Source: Desulfomicrobium baculatum DSM 4028 (lineage in GTDB: Bacteria > Desulfobacterota > Desulfovibrionia > Desulfovibrionales > Desulfomicrobiaceae). From it: 64,000 bases of DNA. The position numbers were made by a program, and so were the translations under genes. Below, one piece after another: positions 1 through 7,679 of this stretch. The stretch lies in contig NC_013173.1 in assembly GCF_000023225.1 (NCBI RefSeq), positions 1,676,501-1,740,500 on the forward strand. The letters are read 5' to 3'. The notes beneath the pieces were generated by a model, which did not search any database, was not told the origin of the DNA, and saw only the letters and a program-made list of their open reading frames with translations. Position 1 is the first letter of the stretch. Every line of letters begins with the position of its first letter.

Positions 1-792
1 TGTTTCCGGCAGCACGATGATAAACTCCTCCCCCCCGTAGCGGTAGGCCGAGTCCGCGTCGCGGATCAGTTTCTGAATGAGGCGGCCCAGCTCCGCGAGC
101 ACGGCGTCGCCGCATAAATGCCCGTAGGTGTCGTTGTACCGCTTGAATTTGTCGATATCTATGACGCACAGGGATAGCGGGCTGTTGTAGCGCGTGGCCC
201 GTTCCACCTCGGCCTGCACCTGCCGGAAGAAATGGCGTGCATTGTAAAGCCCTGTCAGTTCGTCGGTCAAACTCAGCTCCTTGTAGCGCATCTCGCTGCG
301 CCGCAGATCCTCCTCGATGCGTTTGCGGGCGATGATCTCCTGACGTAATTCAGCGGTTCGACGCTGCACCTCTTCTTCCAGATGTTCCCGGTAAAGCCTG
401 TTTTCCCTCTTCAAATGCACCTTTTCAATGCTTTTGTTCACGGAGTGCAGCACGAATTCCAGATTGAGAAAGGGCTTGACCAGAAAATCCCACGCGCCCC
501 GGCGCAAGCTCTCGATGGCGTCGTCGGTGGACCCGACCCCGGAAATGACAATGAGGCCCGTTTCGTCATCCCGGGAAGAAATATGCTTGAGCACGTCCAA
601 TCCGGACAGGTCCGGCAGCTTGAGATCAAGAAGCACCAGATCCGGAAGTTCGGAGTTGTACAGGTCGAGGGCCTTGGTGCCCGTATCGGCCAGAATGACC
701 TCGTGACCTTGTTCGCGCAAAAAGTCGCCGAGCAACTCAAGCAACGTCGGTTCGTCATCGACAAGCAGGATACGGGCTTTCTGTGGGCTCAT
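1..792 (-). CDS. Response regulator with GGDEF (diguanylate cyclase) output, C-terminus outside window
   Basis: Reverse-strand reading from ATG at 792 gives 264 residues running off the left edge. Residues 4-118 are a receiver domain, with the acidic pair D12/D13, the phosphoacceptor D56 in LVLLDL and the conserved lysine in DFLVKPF. A helical linker follows (about 125-165), then a GGDEF domain whose signature reads RYGGEEF at 251-257. By family this is a PleD-like regulator that makes c-di-GMP when phosphorylated. The signature is intact, so activity is plausible. The cognate kinase is not visible here. No strong Shine-Dalgarno precedes the ATG, but the receiver domain begins directly after it. 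It faces away from the selenoprotein gene across about 210 bases. Confidence 0.9.
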   Translation of the reverse strand, partial: MSPQKARILLVDDEPTLLELLGDFLREQGHEVILADTGTKALDLYNSELPDLVLLDLKLPDLSGLDVLKHISSRDDETGLIVISGVGSTDDAIESLRRGAWDFLVKPFLNLEFVLHSVNKSIEKVHLKRENRLYREHLEEEVQRRTAELRQEIIARKRIEEDLRRSEMRYKELSLTDELTGLYNARHFFRQVQAEVERATRYNSPLSLCVIDIDKFKRYNDTYGHLCGDAVLAELGRLIQKLIRDADSAYRYGGEEFIIVLPET

Positions 793-1004
793 ATTCAGGC
801 CGGGGTTACAAGTGTATAGAAACGGATTACTGATAAACCGTATGAGATGTAAGACACAAGCATCTTTTTCCTGGATGACGAAGTTCCCGGCAGACGGCGA
901 TTCCCGGGATTTCAGGGACAGCCATCACCAAAATCCCGCTGCCCCGGACATTGACATCGATAAAATCAATAACTACTCCCTTACCCACATCAAAGGAGGA
1001 TTCC

Positions 1005-1316
1005 ATGTTCGAACTTACAAAGGCTGCCAAAGAGCAGCTTGATATGCACTTCGCAGGCAAAGAAGTGTCCCCGATCCGGGTCTACATGGCTGCCGGCTGA
1101 GGCGGGCCTCGCTTGGCGCTTGCTCTGGATGAGCAAAAAGACAACGACGTAGTACACGAAATTGACGGATACAAATTCCTGGTTGAAACTGCCCTGATGG
1201 ACGAGTCGAAACCCATTTCGGTGGAATTCCACCCGCACATGGGTTTCAACATCAAGTCCGGGCTTAAAGCGAGTTCTTCGGGATCTGGCTGCTCTTCCTG
1301 CACTTCCTGCGGTTAA
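1005..1316 (+). CDS. IscA/HesB-like selenoprotein (UGA read as selenocysteine)
   Basis: An ATG at 1005 with a strong AGGAGGA ribosome site 5-6 bases upstream opens a 103-codon frame containing one in-frame TGA (1098-1100, codon 32) and ending at TAA 1314-1316. The TGA sits in MAAG-U-GGPRLALAL, where the IscA/HesB family normally has the first iron/cluster-binding cysteine. Similarity continues after the TGA (FLVE, VEFHPHMGFNIK) to a Cys-rich tail GCSSCTSCG. A bacterial SECIS-like hairpin follows the TGA at the expected distance. HesB-like selenoproteins are a known family in anaerobic Deltaproteobacteria. The role is probably Fe-S or metal handling, but the substrate is unknown. An automatic caller would split this gene or start it at 1113. 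A rho-independent terminator follows. Confidence 0.88.
1098..1136 (+). promoter_or_regulatory. Selenocysteine UGA codon with bacterial SECIS hairpin
   Basis: The UGA is at 1098-1100. Twenty bases on, TTGCTC (1120-1125) pairs perfectly with GAGCAA (1131-1136) around the 5-base loop TGGAT. A G in the first two loop bases, 16-37 bases after the UGA, is the published bacterial SECIS rule. Here G1127 is the second loop base, 27 bases past the codon. Base pairing was read by eye; no folding energy was computed. Confidence 0.75.
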
Positions 1317-1335
1317 GACTCAGCTTTTCGAAGAC

Positions 1336-1372
1336 CAAAAGGGCTGTCCGTAACGGGCGGCCCTTTTGTTTT
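1336..1372 (+). terminator. Rho-independent terminator after the selenoprotein gene
   Basis: CAAAAGGGC (1336-1344) pairs with GCCCTTTTG (1360-1368), a 9-bp stem, followed by a TT-rich tract. Confidence 0.85.
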
Positions 1373-1457
1373 GCACGGTCATTCCAGCCTTCCGCTCCTC
1401 TGCCCGGGCTGGTCTCAAGGAAATTTCACTTTTTTTCATTTTCTGCGAAAAAAGTCT

Positions 1458-1484
1458 TTGACAGCGGGCATGTGGCTCTATAAA
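1458..1484 (+). promoter_or_regulatory. Promoter of the left tRNA-Val/tRNA-Asp pair
   Basis: TTGACA (1458-1463) is followed 15 bases later by TATAAA (1479-1484), about 25 bases before the mature tRNA-Val. The right tRNA copy keeps the same two boxes and spacing. Confidence 0.65.
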
Positions 1485-1508
1485 GACTGTTTCTCGTTGG
1501 ACGGGACG

Positions 1509-1584
1509 GGGCGGTTAGCTCAGCTGGGAGAGCGTCGGCCTTACAAGCCGAGGGTCATAGGTTCGATCCCTGTACCGCCCACCA
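1509..1584 (+). tRNA. tRNA-Val (anticodon TAC), left copy
   Basis: Cloverleaf with acceptor GGGCGGT pairing with ACCGCCC, D-arm TTAGCTCAG, anticodon loop CTTACAA (TAC at 1542-1544), T-loop GTTCGATCC, and an encoded CCA end. 76 nt. Identical to the minus-strand copy at 7779-7854. Confidence 0.97.
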
Positions 1585-1598
1585 CGAAGACAAAATGC

Positions 1599-1675
<77 letters not shown>

Positions 1676-1684
1676 TTAGAGAAC

Positions 1685-1720
1685 AAGGGATTTCAGTCGA
1701 AAGGCTGAAATCCCTTTTTT
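1685..1720 (+). terminator. Terminator of the left tRNA pair
   Basis: AAGGGATTTCAG (1685-1696) pairs with CTGAAATCCCTT (1705-1716) around an 8-base loop, followed by a run of six T. The right tRNA pair ends in an unrelated hairpin. Confidence 0.9.
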
Positions 1721-1854
1721 CTGTTGTGGGTTCCGCTGTGGGTTTATGTGATTCCAGCGACCTGTTTTTCGACTATGAACGAAAGGCCATCCGGTGACGG
1801 GCGGCTTTTTTTGTAACGATGATTGCACAATAAGTTCCAGTTCTGAGAGAGTCA

Positions 1855-1886
1855 GAAAATGGTAAGATTCAAGATTCAAGATCTGA
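1855..1886 (-). repeat. Dispersed 30-bp motif, copy 1
   Basis: Contains ATTCAAGATTCAAGATCT preceded by GAAAATGG. The same string in reverse complement recurs at 46350-46380 and 48262-48291, next to module boundaries of the toxin locus. Function unknown; possibly the remnant of a mobile-element end. Confidence 0.6.
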
Positions 1887-1899
1887 TAACCATACAAAA

Positions 1900-1975
1900 G
1901 GACACCTCCGAAAATAGCAGGTGACCGATTCCTCTGCTATATAGGAGTTGGCAAACACTCGTATCGGAGGTGTCC
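1900..1975 (+). promoter_or_regulatory. 12-bp inverted repeat that can sequester the IS110 ribosome site
   Basis: GGACACCTCCGA (1900-1911) is the exact reverse complement of TCGGAGGTGTCC (1964-1975). The second copy contains the GGAGG Shine-Dalgarno of the transposase and ends one base before its ATG. A transcript entering from outside would fold and hide the ribosome site, whereas one starting between the repeats would not. The repeat is seen directly; the regulatory role is inference from similar designs in other insertion sequences. Confidence 0.6.
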
Positions 1976-1976
1976 A

Positions 1977-2996
1977 ATGGCTATATACGCAGGAATCGAT
2001 TTGCATTCAAATTCAAATTTCTTGTCTGTGGTCGATAGTGCAGGAAAGATCATTGAAAAACGAAAACTTGCTAACGATGTCCAGGCAATTTTGCATCCGC
2101 TTGCTGCCTATCGAGAGCAGGTCCAAGGAATTGCTATCGAGTCGACTTTTAACTGGTATTGGATCGTCGATGCTTTGATGGACGAAGGGTATCGGGTGCA
2201 TTTGGCCAATCCGGCGGCCATCCAGAAGTATTCTGGGCTCAAGCACAGCGACGACGCCAGTGATGCGGCTTGGCTGGCCGAGATGCTTCGCCTCGGCGTC
2301 CTGCCTGAAGGGTACATCTATCCCAAAGCGGAACGCCCGATCCGAGATTTATTGCGTAAACGCGGCCACTTGGTACGTTTAAGAACTTCATTGATCACCA
2401 GTTTGAAAGGTATTGTCTCCAGAAACAACGGGCATTCGATTTCGGTGAACAAGATCAAACAGCTTAAGACAAATCACGTAGCACCACTTTGCGTCGCCAA
2501 TGAGGATCTGGCGCTTTGCGGAGAAGTCAGCAAAGACACCATCGACTACCTGGGGCGGCAGATAAAGAAGATCGAGAAGCAGGCCGAGGAGAGAATCGAA
2601 CTGCGTCCGACGTACAAGGCCCTGCTTTCCATGCCAGGAGTAGGCGTGATTCTCGGTCTGACGATCATGTTGGAAACCGGTCCAATTGATCGTTTCCCCA
2701 AGGCGGGCAATTTTAGCTCATATTGCCGGAAAGTGCCGTCCACTTGGATTAGCAACGGTAAGCGTAAGGGGCGAGGCAACACCAAGAACGGAAACAAGTA
2801 CTTGGCGTGGGCTTTCTCAGAGGTCGCAGAACTCGCAAGGCGTTACGACGACGCAAGCCGTTCATGGTATGACCGCAAGATGGCCAGAAGCAACAGAATG
2901 GTCGCACATAGCGCCTTGGCCCACAAACTTGCGCGGGCCGCGTATTTCATCATGCGGGAGGGCGTGAACTTTGATCACGAGAAATGTTTTGCATAA
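1977..2996 (+). CDS. IS110-family transposase (DEDD-type)
   Basis: 339 residues from ATG 1977, with GGAGG seven bases upstream. The N-terminal RuvC-like domain shows IYAGIDLHSN (first Asp), IAIESTFNW and the SDDASDAAWLAEM segment with its acidic residues. The C-terminal transposase-20 domain has LLSMPGVGVILGLTI and the serine region YCRKVPS. Length is normal and no frameshift is seen, so it may be functional. Family members insert without terminal repeats and use a structured non-coding RNA from the element ends to choose targets. The gene-free flanks here (1721-1899 and 2997-3410) are candidates for it. Confidence 0.93.
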   Translation: MAIYAGIDLHSNSNFLSVVDSAGKIIEKRKLANDVQAILHPLAAYREQVQGIAIESTFNWYWIVDALMDEGYRVHLANPAAIQKYSGLKHSDDASDAAWLAEMLRLGVLPEGYIYPKAERPIRDLLRKRGHLVRLRTSLITSLKGIVSRNNGHSISVNKIKQLKTNHVAPLCVANEDLALCGEVSKDTIDYLGRQIKKIEKQAEERIELRPTYKALLSMPGVGVILGLTIMLETGPIDRFPKAGNFSSYCRKVPSTWISNGKRKGRGNTKNGNKYLAWAFSEVAELARRYDDASRSWYDRKMARSNRMVAHSALAHKLARAAYFIMREGVNFDHEKCFA

Positions 2997-3410
2997 ATTT
3001 GGAGGCGGTGGGGAACCAGCATTAGGGTTGGAATAACCACCAGATCTGATTGGTAGCCATCGCTTCCAGCTTTTCGGATGACTTTGTTTCGCCGACCACG
3101 ACATGAGCCAGCAACGGGTTGGTTCACAACCATGAGATCTGTAAAAACACTTTGGACATGGCGTGGGATCGAAGATTATCTGGCCGTCGCAAGACGGTGG
3201 GGCTGCTCCGGCAGCCTAGATCCTGATGGGTGACTGGTGCGGCGAAATACGCTGACATCGCAAAGCTGATATTTCGAGAAAGGCAAAAACAAAGAAATTC
3301 GAGGTATTATCAAGTAGTTTTGTCCGAGGCGAGAAAACCTAATTTTCTGGCCCGCTGGAGCACTTTCTCTTGACCTCGGTCCTTTTGATGGGTGACCCCA
3401 GATCCCGTTT
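2997..3410. other. Gene-free stretch right of IS110
   Basis: No supported gene. The 11-base string TGATGGGTGAC occurs at about 3225 and 3387. The right end of the IS110 element and a junction with the truncated gene starting near 3411 must lie here, but I could not place either precisely. Confidence 0.4.
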
Positions 3411-3860
3411 GTTAGTGACAGTCTATACAAACTAATTGATTCTCTTCAAGAATCTAAAATTTCAATAAACGACATTAGTAAATCTTCATTTTTTTTCGAT
3501 GATCCTGTCGGGCAAGATTTGCCAGGGCGTGCAGGCGATAAATATTTTGAGTGTGTTGAAGTATCACCCTTACATGAAGATGAATCGCACACTAAAATTG
3601 CCGCTTACAAGGCACTTTACGTAAATCTTGATTTTAATATTCCAGTTGAAGTGACTTGGTTTGGAACTCAGCCACTCATTGGTCAAAAGCTGAACTCTGA
3701 TTTTCTAATTTGTACAGGTGCAAATACTTATATGACTATTGAGAACCAAGAGCGGACAAAAATTAATTTCATTTGGCCCATATGGGCTGTCAAAAATGGA
3801 TATTATCCAGACGAACTTGCTCAAGAATATCGCAATCGTCTTAATAATAAACAGGAGTAA
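3411..3860 (+). pseudogene. 5'-truncated gene of unknown function
   Basis: An open frame runs from about 3396 to TAA 3858-3860. Convincing protein-like sequence begins around 3411 (SDSLYKLIDSL) and ends in NRLNNKQE, about 149 residues. No start codon with a ribosome site exists at its head; only an internal TTG at 3519 is available. Coding is AT-rich, unlike the GC-rich genome. The fragment is probably the C-terminal part of a foreign gene cut by the insertion to its left. No family recognised. Confidence 0.5.
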
Positions 3861-4021
3861 GAACTACTCAAGAAATGTTTAATTAATAATTTAAATCAAA
3901 CCTGTCTATTTGGCATTGTGCAAAAGTTGATAATATTTGCTAATTTATCCATCTTATTAATAAAATAAATTTATTGTTAATATTTTTAATATTTTACAGG
4001 CATCAACATGTTGGAGAAAAA

Positions 4022-4435
4022 ATGAATTTCAAGTTTATATTATTATTGTTTTTAACAGTACAACTGACAAGTTGCGTTGGATTACAGATTGATAACGCCA
4101 TAGTAAAATATAATAATGTTTCCAGCAAGATAGAACTTGGTGATAGCAAAGGTAAAGTACTATCTATTCTTTTACCTACGCAAGAAGATGTGCCAATTTC
4201 TAGTCGAAAGAGTCCAGAAAAATACATCAAAGATGGCGTCAAGGTTGAAATTTACTACATGAGATCTGTACGTCAACCAGACGGACTAACTACTGATGAT
4301 GAGTTTGTTCCTTATCTCTTCAATGACGAGAAGCTTGTTGGCATTGGTTGGCAAGTACTCGGTGGGCCAAAAACACAGGGCCAGGCGACTTCAGATACCT
4401 ATATTAGCAATCAAAATACAACAATAGTATATTAA
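4022..4435 (+). CDS. Small AT-rich lipoprotein, unknown function
   Basis: 137 residues from ATG 4022, chosen because GGAGAAAA lies just upstream and a lipoprotein signal starts there: MNFKFILLLFLTVQLTSC, with the lipobox cysteine at residue 18. The mature part is about 119 residues and polar, with no domain I can name. The GC-poor coding resembles the neighbouring truncated gene rather than the chromosome and suggests transfer. It shares its general size and lipoprotein nature with the small lipoproteins of the toxin locus at 46-49 kb, but no sequence match was seen. Confidence 0.65.
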   Translation: MNFKFILLLFLTVQLTSCVGLQIDNAIVKYNNVSSKIELGDSKGKVLSILLPTQEDVPISSRKSPEKYIKDGVKVEIYYMRSVRQPDGLTTDDEFVPYLFNDEKLVGIGWQVLGGPKTQGQATSDTYISNQNTTIVY

Positions 4436-5179
4436 CGGATAACACTATTTTAATAATTAAACATTAATGAATGATTCCATAACTATCTCTATCATCGGAT
4501 TTATGGGCGCCTTGATTGGGTCTATTGGAAGACTTTATAGTCACTTAAATCACGTGCTTCGCTCGACATAACATAGTAAGGTATAAATCGATGCCTCAAA
4601 TGAGAATTTTAAGAGATTCTAGGACTACAAACCAAGCACCAGTACATAGCTGATAGATATTTTTGTGGCTCTTTGGCTGCCTATTGGCAGGACCTCAACT
4701 GTTCGACCAAATACAGCCAAGAAATGACATCCAGTTTTGGCAAAAGACCTAATAATATTCATAAACATATCTAGTTACTATGGCATGGCATTCTAGGGGG
4801 CTTTAACCGAAATTGAATCACAATCCTCTGGGATAGGGTTTATGATTTCGTCCTGCGACTATCGACTTGCAAATAGTAATCATAATCTCTGCAAGTCACC
4901 ATGGTTCGGACAAAAATGATAACTTGCGCAGGTCGACTTGTTGTATGACAACTTTTTTTGCTGATTTTCAGGTTATACCATGCTACGTGTGTGCTCACGG
5001 TTTGACGCTTTAGGGGTGCCCGTTCAAACTATTTGGGTGCCTATGGATTCGTACAATAGAGCCTGCAAGGCTGCCTGACGAAAGATTTCAAGCTTAATAA
5101 CGGTGATCCTCTGTCCAACGATTGGTGGAACGCCTCTGTAATTGAATGGGGAAAATTTAAAGATAGCCGCAGGCAGGAA
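4436..5179. other. Degraded, gene-free stretch of the island
   Basis: Seven hundred bases without a convincing gene. A 34-codon frame at 4467-4571 could encode a small hydrophobic peptide but lacks a ribosome site. From about 5060 the reading frame of the following ATPase is already open (through SNDWWNASVIEWGKF), possibly the tail of an earlier gene fused by deletion. Confidence 0.4.
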
Positions 5180-5597
5180 ATGATCAAGGGAATCGCAAAA
5201 ATCAAAGGGTTAGGCGTCTATGAAAACTATACCAAGCCAGCAGACGCTCAAGAGTTTGGTGTCAAAAACCTTATCTACGGATGGAACTACTCCGGTAAGA
5301 CCACAATTTCGCGTCTGTTCGCCCAGCTAGAAAGTAGGACGCCGAATCAAGATCTATCGGGGTGCTCGTTTACATTCGAGACTGACGGCGACCCTATTAC
5401 TGAGGCGAATTTCACACAGTCAAATCTGCTCGTTCGGGTCTTCAATTCAGACTTTGTCCGGGACAATCTCAACTTCACCGGCCAAAGCTTTAACCCTATC
5501 CTCCTTTTGGGAAAGGAGTCAGAAGAAGCGCAACAGAAGTATGATCATTGCGTGGACTTGAGCAGGCGAACGCAGGTGACCTGCCCGGCACTTTTCA
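5180..5597 (+). pseudogene. AAA_13/RloC-like ATPase, N-terminal fragment cut by IS3
   Basis: ATG 5180 opens about 139 residues before the IS3 left end; the frame then closes inside the IS at 5612-5614. The P-loop GWNYSGKTT (about residues 36-44), preceded by FGVKNLIY, matches the start of large coiled-coil ABC-type ATPases of the AAA_13 group. These include the RloC anticodon nuclease and other phage-defence ATPases of about 700-900 residues. The Walker B, signature and nuclease parts are missing, and no continuation appears to the right of the IS. It is therefore a dead remnant of what was probably a defence gene. AAA_13 membership is fairly sure; RloC itself is only a guess. Confidence 0.7.
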
Positions 5598-5645
5598 GAC
5601 CAGTCGAAACTTGAGATAGGTTCCCCCTCAACCACGAGGGAACTG

Positions 5646-5909
5646 ATGAAAAAGGGACGATTTTCCGAAGAGCAGATGGTGGGCATCCTGCGCGAAGCTG
5701 ACCGCAGTCCGGTGGCCCAGGTGGCCAAGAAGCATGGAATCAGCGAGCAGACGATCTATACGTGGCGACAGCGGTTTGCCGGCATGTCCGCCGATGACGT
5801 GAAGCGGCTGCGGTTGCTGGAACAAGAGAACACGCGACTGAAGAAGATCCTTGCGGAACGGGACCTCGAAATCGAGGTCATGAAGGAGATCGCCGCAAAA
5901 AAGTGGTAG
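5646..5909 (+). CDS. IS3 transposase OrfA (HTH_Tnp_1)
   Basis: 87 residues. MKKGRFSEEQMVGILREA begins a homeodomain-like DNA-binding helix-turn-helix (HGISEQTIYTWRQRF, about residues 36-50), followed by a leucine-zipper stretch (RLLEQENTRLKKILAERDLEIEVMK split over two heptad runs) used for multimerisation. It binds the IS ends. The slippery heptamer A-AAA-AAG at 5897-5903 is in phase with orfA codons, so a -1 shift joins the product to OrfB at exactly the orfB frame. Family length is normal. Confidence 0.93.
   Translation: MKKGRFSEEQMVGILREADRSPVAQVAKKHGISEQTIYTWRQRFAGMSADDVKRLRLLEQENTRLKKILAERDLEIEVMKEIAAKKW
5897..5903 (+). promoter_or_regulatory. Programmed -1 frameshift heptamer of the IS3 element
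   Basis: A-AAA-AAG spaced by orfA codons (AAA 5898-5900, AAG 5901-5903). After slipping, the next codon is GTG at 5903, the first orfB codon. OrfA otherwise ends at TAG 5907-5909. Confidence 0.8.
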
Positions 5910-6757
5910 GCGCACCCGCCCGACGCCTCCAGGTGGCATACGCCAGGAGTCGCGGACTTTCACAACGCAGGGCGTGTGCGCTGTTATCCACTTCCCGGTC
6001 GTCGCTCCACTACGAGTCACGGCTGGAGGCCCGGGACAAGCCACTGATGGCGGCTATGACAGATCTGGCTGCGACGTATCCGCGCTTTGGATATCGCCGG
6101 ATCAACGTGTTCATGGAGCGTCTGGGGCATGTCATGGGCGCCGACAAGGCGTTCCGCCTGTGGTCCAAGGCCGGGTTACAGGTGCCCAGGAAGCGGCCTC
6201 GGAAACGAGTGGCGGCGTCCCGCCCGAGACCGCAACTGCCGATGGGAGCAAACGAACTGTGGGCGTACGACTTTGTCTATGACGCCTGCGCCAATGGTCA
6301 GCAGATCAAATGCCTGACTGTGGTAGACGAATACACGCGGGAATGCCTGGCTATAGACGTTGCCGGCAGCATCAGATCGGGCCGGGTGATCGAGGTGCTG
6401 TCCCGCCTGATCAGCGAACGTGGAGCCCCTCTGAGCCTGCGTTCTGACAACGGACCGGAGTTCGTGTCGAAGGCGCTGCTCAGATGGGCGGCTCAGGAGT
6501 CTCTGGATCTGGCGCTGATTGAGCCTGGGAAGCCATGGCAGAACGGTTTGAACGAGAGTTTTAACGGCAAATTTCGCGATGAGTGTCTGTCGATGGAATG
6601 GTTCCGGTGTCGGTCCGAGGCGCGGGTTGTGATCGAGGAATGGAGGCGGCACTACAACTCCATTCGTCCGCATTCAAGCCTGAACAACATGACGCCAGAA
6701 CATTTCTGTCGGCAGTATGGGAAAAACCTGAACCGTGGGGAAACTCTCAAGAATTGA
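5903..6757 (+). CDS. IS3 transposase OrfB (DDE integrase core)
   Basis: 284 residues from GTG 5903. The HTH_21 region (YPRFGYRRINVFMER) is followed by an rve integrase core with the catalytic triad in ELWAYDFV (D), LRSDNGPEF (D) and NGLNESFNG (E). The usual C-terminal HYNSIRPHSSLNNMTPEHF is present. The frame is full length and undamaged, so the element looks active. Normally expressed as the OrfAB fusion through the frameshift. Confidence 0.93.
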   Translation: MVGAPARRLQVAYARSRGLSQRRACALLSTSRSSLHYESRLEARDKPLMAAMTDLAATYPRFGYRRINVFMERLGHVMGADKAFRLWSKAGLQVPRKRPRKRVAASRPRPQLPMGANELWAYDFVYDACANGQQIKCLTVVDEYTRECLAIDVAGSIRSGRVIEVLSRLISERGAPLSLRSDNGPEFVSKALLRWAAQESLDLALIEPGKPWQNGLNESFNGKFRDECLSMEWFRCRSEARVVIEEWRRHYNSIRPHSSLNNMTPEHFCRQYGKNLNRGETLKN

Positions 6758-7643
6758 GTGGTCCGAAGTTTCCCGGCAGGTCAGCGTCAAGACGTACAAA
6801 GAGAAAAAGCTTTGTCATGACATGTTCACAGAACAGTATGAGGATTCTGGTCGGACCCTAAAAATTGGTGGAGGGAGGGGTTGTCTGAAAATCGAACAGA
6901 TCACACCTCTGCTTGCGCAGCATTACTTTGCGGGTGAGCGAAAGCTGGGAAGAAGCGGCAATGCCGCGAATAAAGATCGCAAAAATTTGATTGCGGCCTG
7001 GCAATGGGGCGTTCAATATTGCGGGTTCCCGGCAGAAAACCCATTCAAGAAAGTCAAGCGGCAGGCAGAATCACGACACCCTCGATATGTACCCTCACTC
7101 GACGACTTCGTTAAAGTCGTTGCTGTTGCTGACAAAGAAGGCAAGACGCTGCTCATGGCTTTATTCTTTTCAGCAGGTCGCAAGAGTGAGGTCTTCGGAT
7201 TGAAGACAGAGGATGTTGATTTGCGAGAAAACCGGCTGCGCTTGTGGACACGGAAGCGGAAAAACTCCGACGTAGAAGCTGATTTTGTTCCCATCCCCCC
7301 GGAGTTTAAGTCGGCCCTGTGTGAACAGATGAACCGATATCCGAGCGTGGAGCACGTATTCGTTAGCAAGAGGGGCCAAAAGCCATTGGTTGATCACAGA
7401 CGTTGGCTTTACCGACTTTGCGATCAGGCCGGAGTCCGGCCATTCGGTTACCACGGAATTCGGCATCTTGCAGCAAGCGTAGCTATCTCTGATGGATCCG
7501 TTGGTCTGCTCGACGTCCAACAGCTCCTGCGGCACAAATCAGCGACTACGACGCAACGCTACATCCACCGTGTCACAACGGCCAATCGAGCCACGTCAAT
7601 TCTGGCCTCGAAAATTCTTGGGACACGCAGGCGGGACACGTGA
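6735..7643 (+). CDS. Tyrosine recombinase/integrase, 5' end replaced by IS3
   Basis: 302 codons from a GTG at 6735 inside the IS; the integrase-derived part begins near 6764. A core-binding region (about residues 50-105) is followed by the catalytic domain with all key residues: R in SAGRKSEVF, H-x-x-R in HGIRH, H in LLRHKSATTTQ and the nucleophile Y in TTTQRYIH. Full-length island integrases are usually 350-400 residues, so an N-terminal arm-binding segment is probably lost. An internal ATG at 6822 is another possible start. The gene ends 44 bases from the right tRNA-Asp, the likely attachment site. The catalytic part is intact, but the truncation makes activity doubtful. Confidence 0.8.
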   Translation: MGKLSRIEWSEVSRQVSVKTYKEKKLCHDMFTEQYEDSGRTLKIGGGRGCLKIEQITPLLAQHYFAGERKLGRSGNAANKDRKNLIAAWQWGVQYCGFPAENPFKKVKRQAESRHPRYVPSLDDFVKVVAVADKEGKTLLMALFFSAGRKSEVFGLKTEDVDLRENRLRLWTRKRKNSDVEADFVPIPPEFKSALCEQMNRYPSVEHVFVSKRGQKPLVDHRRWLYRLCDQAGVRPFGYHGIRHLAASVAISDGSVGLLDVQQLLRHKSATTTQRYIHRVTTANRATSILASKILGTRRRDT

Positions 7644-7651
7644 ACAAGAAA

Positions 7652-7679
7652 AAGGGTTTACGCTTTCACGTAAACCCTT
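7652..7679 (-). terminator. Terminator of the right tRNA pair (shared with integrase end)
   Basis: AAGGGTTTACG (7652-7662) pairs with CGTAAACCCTT (7669-7679). On the minus strand it is followed by TTTTTCTTG. Convergent with the integrase, so it may stop both transcripts. Confidence 0.8.

Larger units (their letters stand above)
5598..6763 (+). mobile_element. IS3-family insertion sequence (IS407-like organisation)
   Basis: Two overlapping frames, orfA and orfB, are bounded by imperfect inverted repeats. The left end reads GACCAGTCGAAACTTGAGA (from 5598) and the right end, reverse-complemented, reads GACCACTCAATTCTTGAGA (from 6763). Both run on to GTTCCCC or GTTTCCCC. Exact tips and target duplication could not be settled by eye: the flanking tetranucleotides do not match, so one flank may have been rearranged. 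It interrupts the ATPase on its left and abuts a truncated integrase on its right. Confidence 0.75.

Noticed and set aside
1098-1100. TGA as a true stop producing a 31-residue peptide followed by a separate gene at 1113
   Set aside because: The frame and family similarity continue across it, the missing residue is the conserved cysteine position, and the SECIS-like hairpin fits; a plain nonsense mutation explains none of this.
3176-3430. Minus-strand frame of 84 codons right of IS110
   Set aside because: No ribosome site or recognisable similarity; it crosses the junction with the truncated gene.
4467-4571. Possible 34-residue hydrophobic peptide
   Set aside because: No ribosome site, no recognisable family, and it lies in degraded island DNA.
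5598-6763. Target-site duplication of the IS3 element
   Set aside because: The four bases outside either candidate end do not match, so none is claimed.
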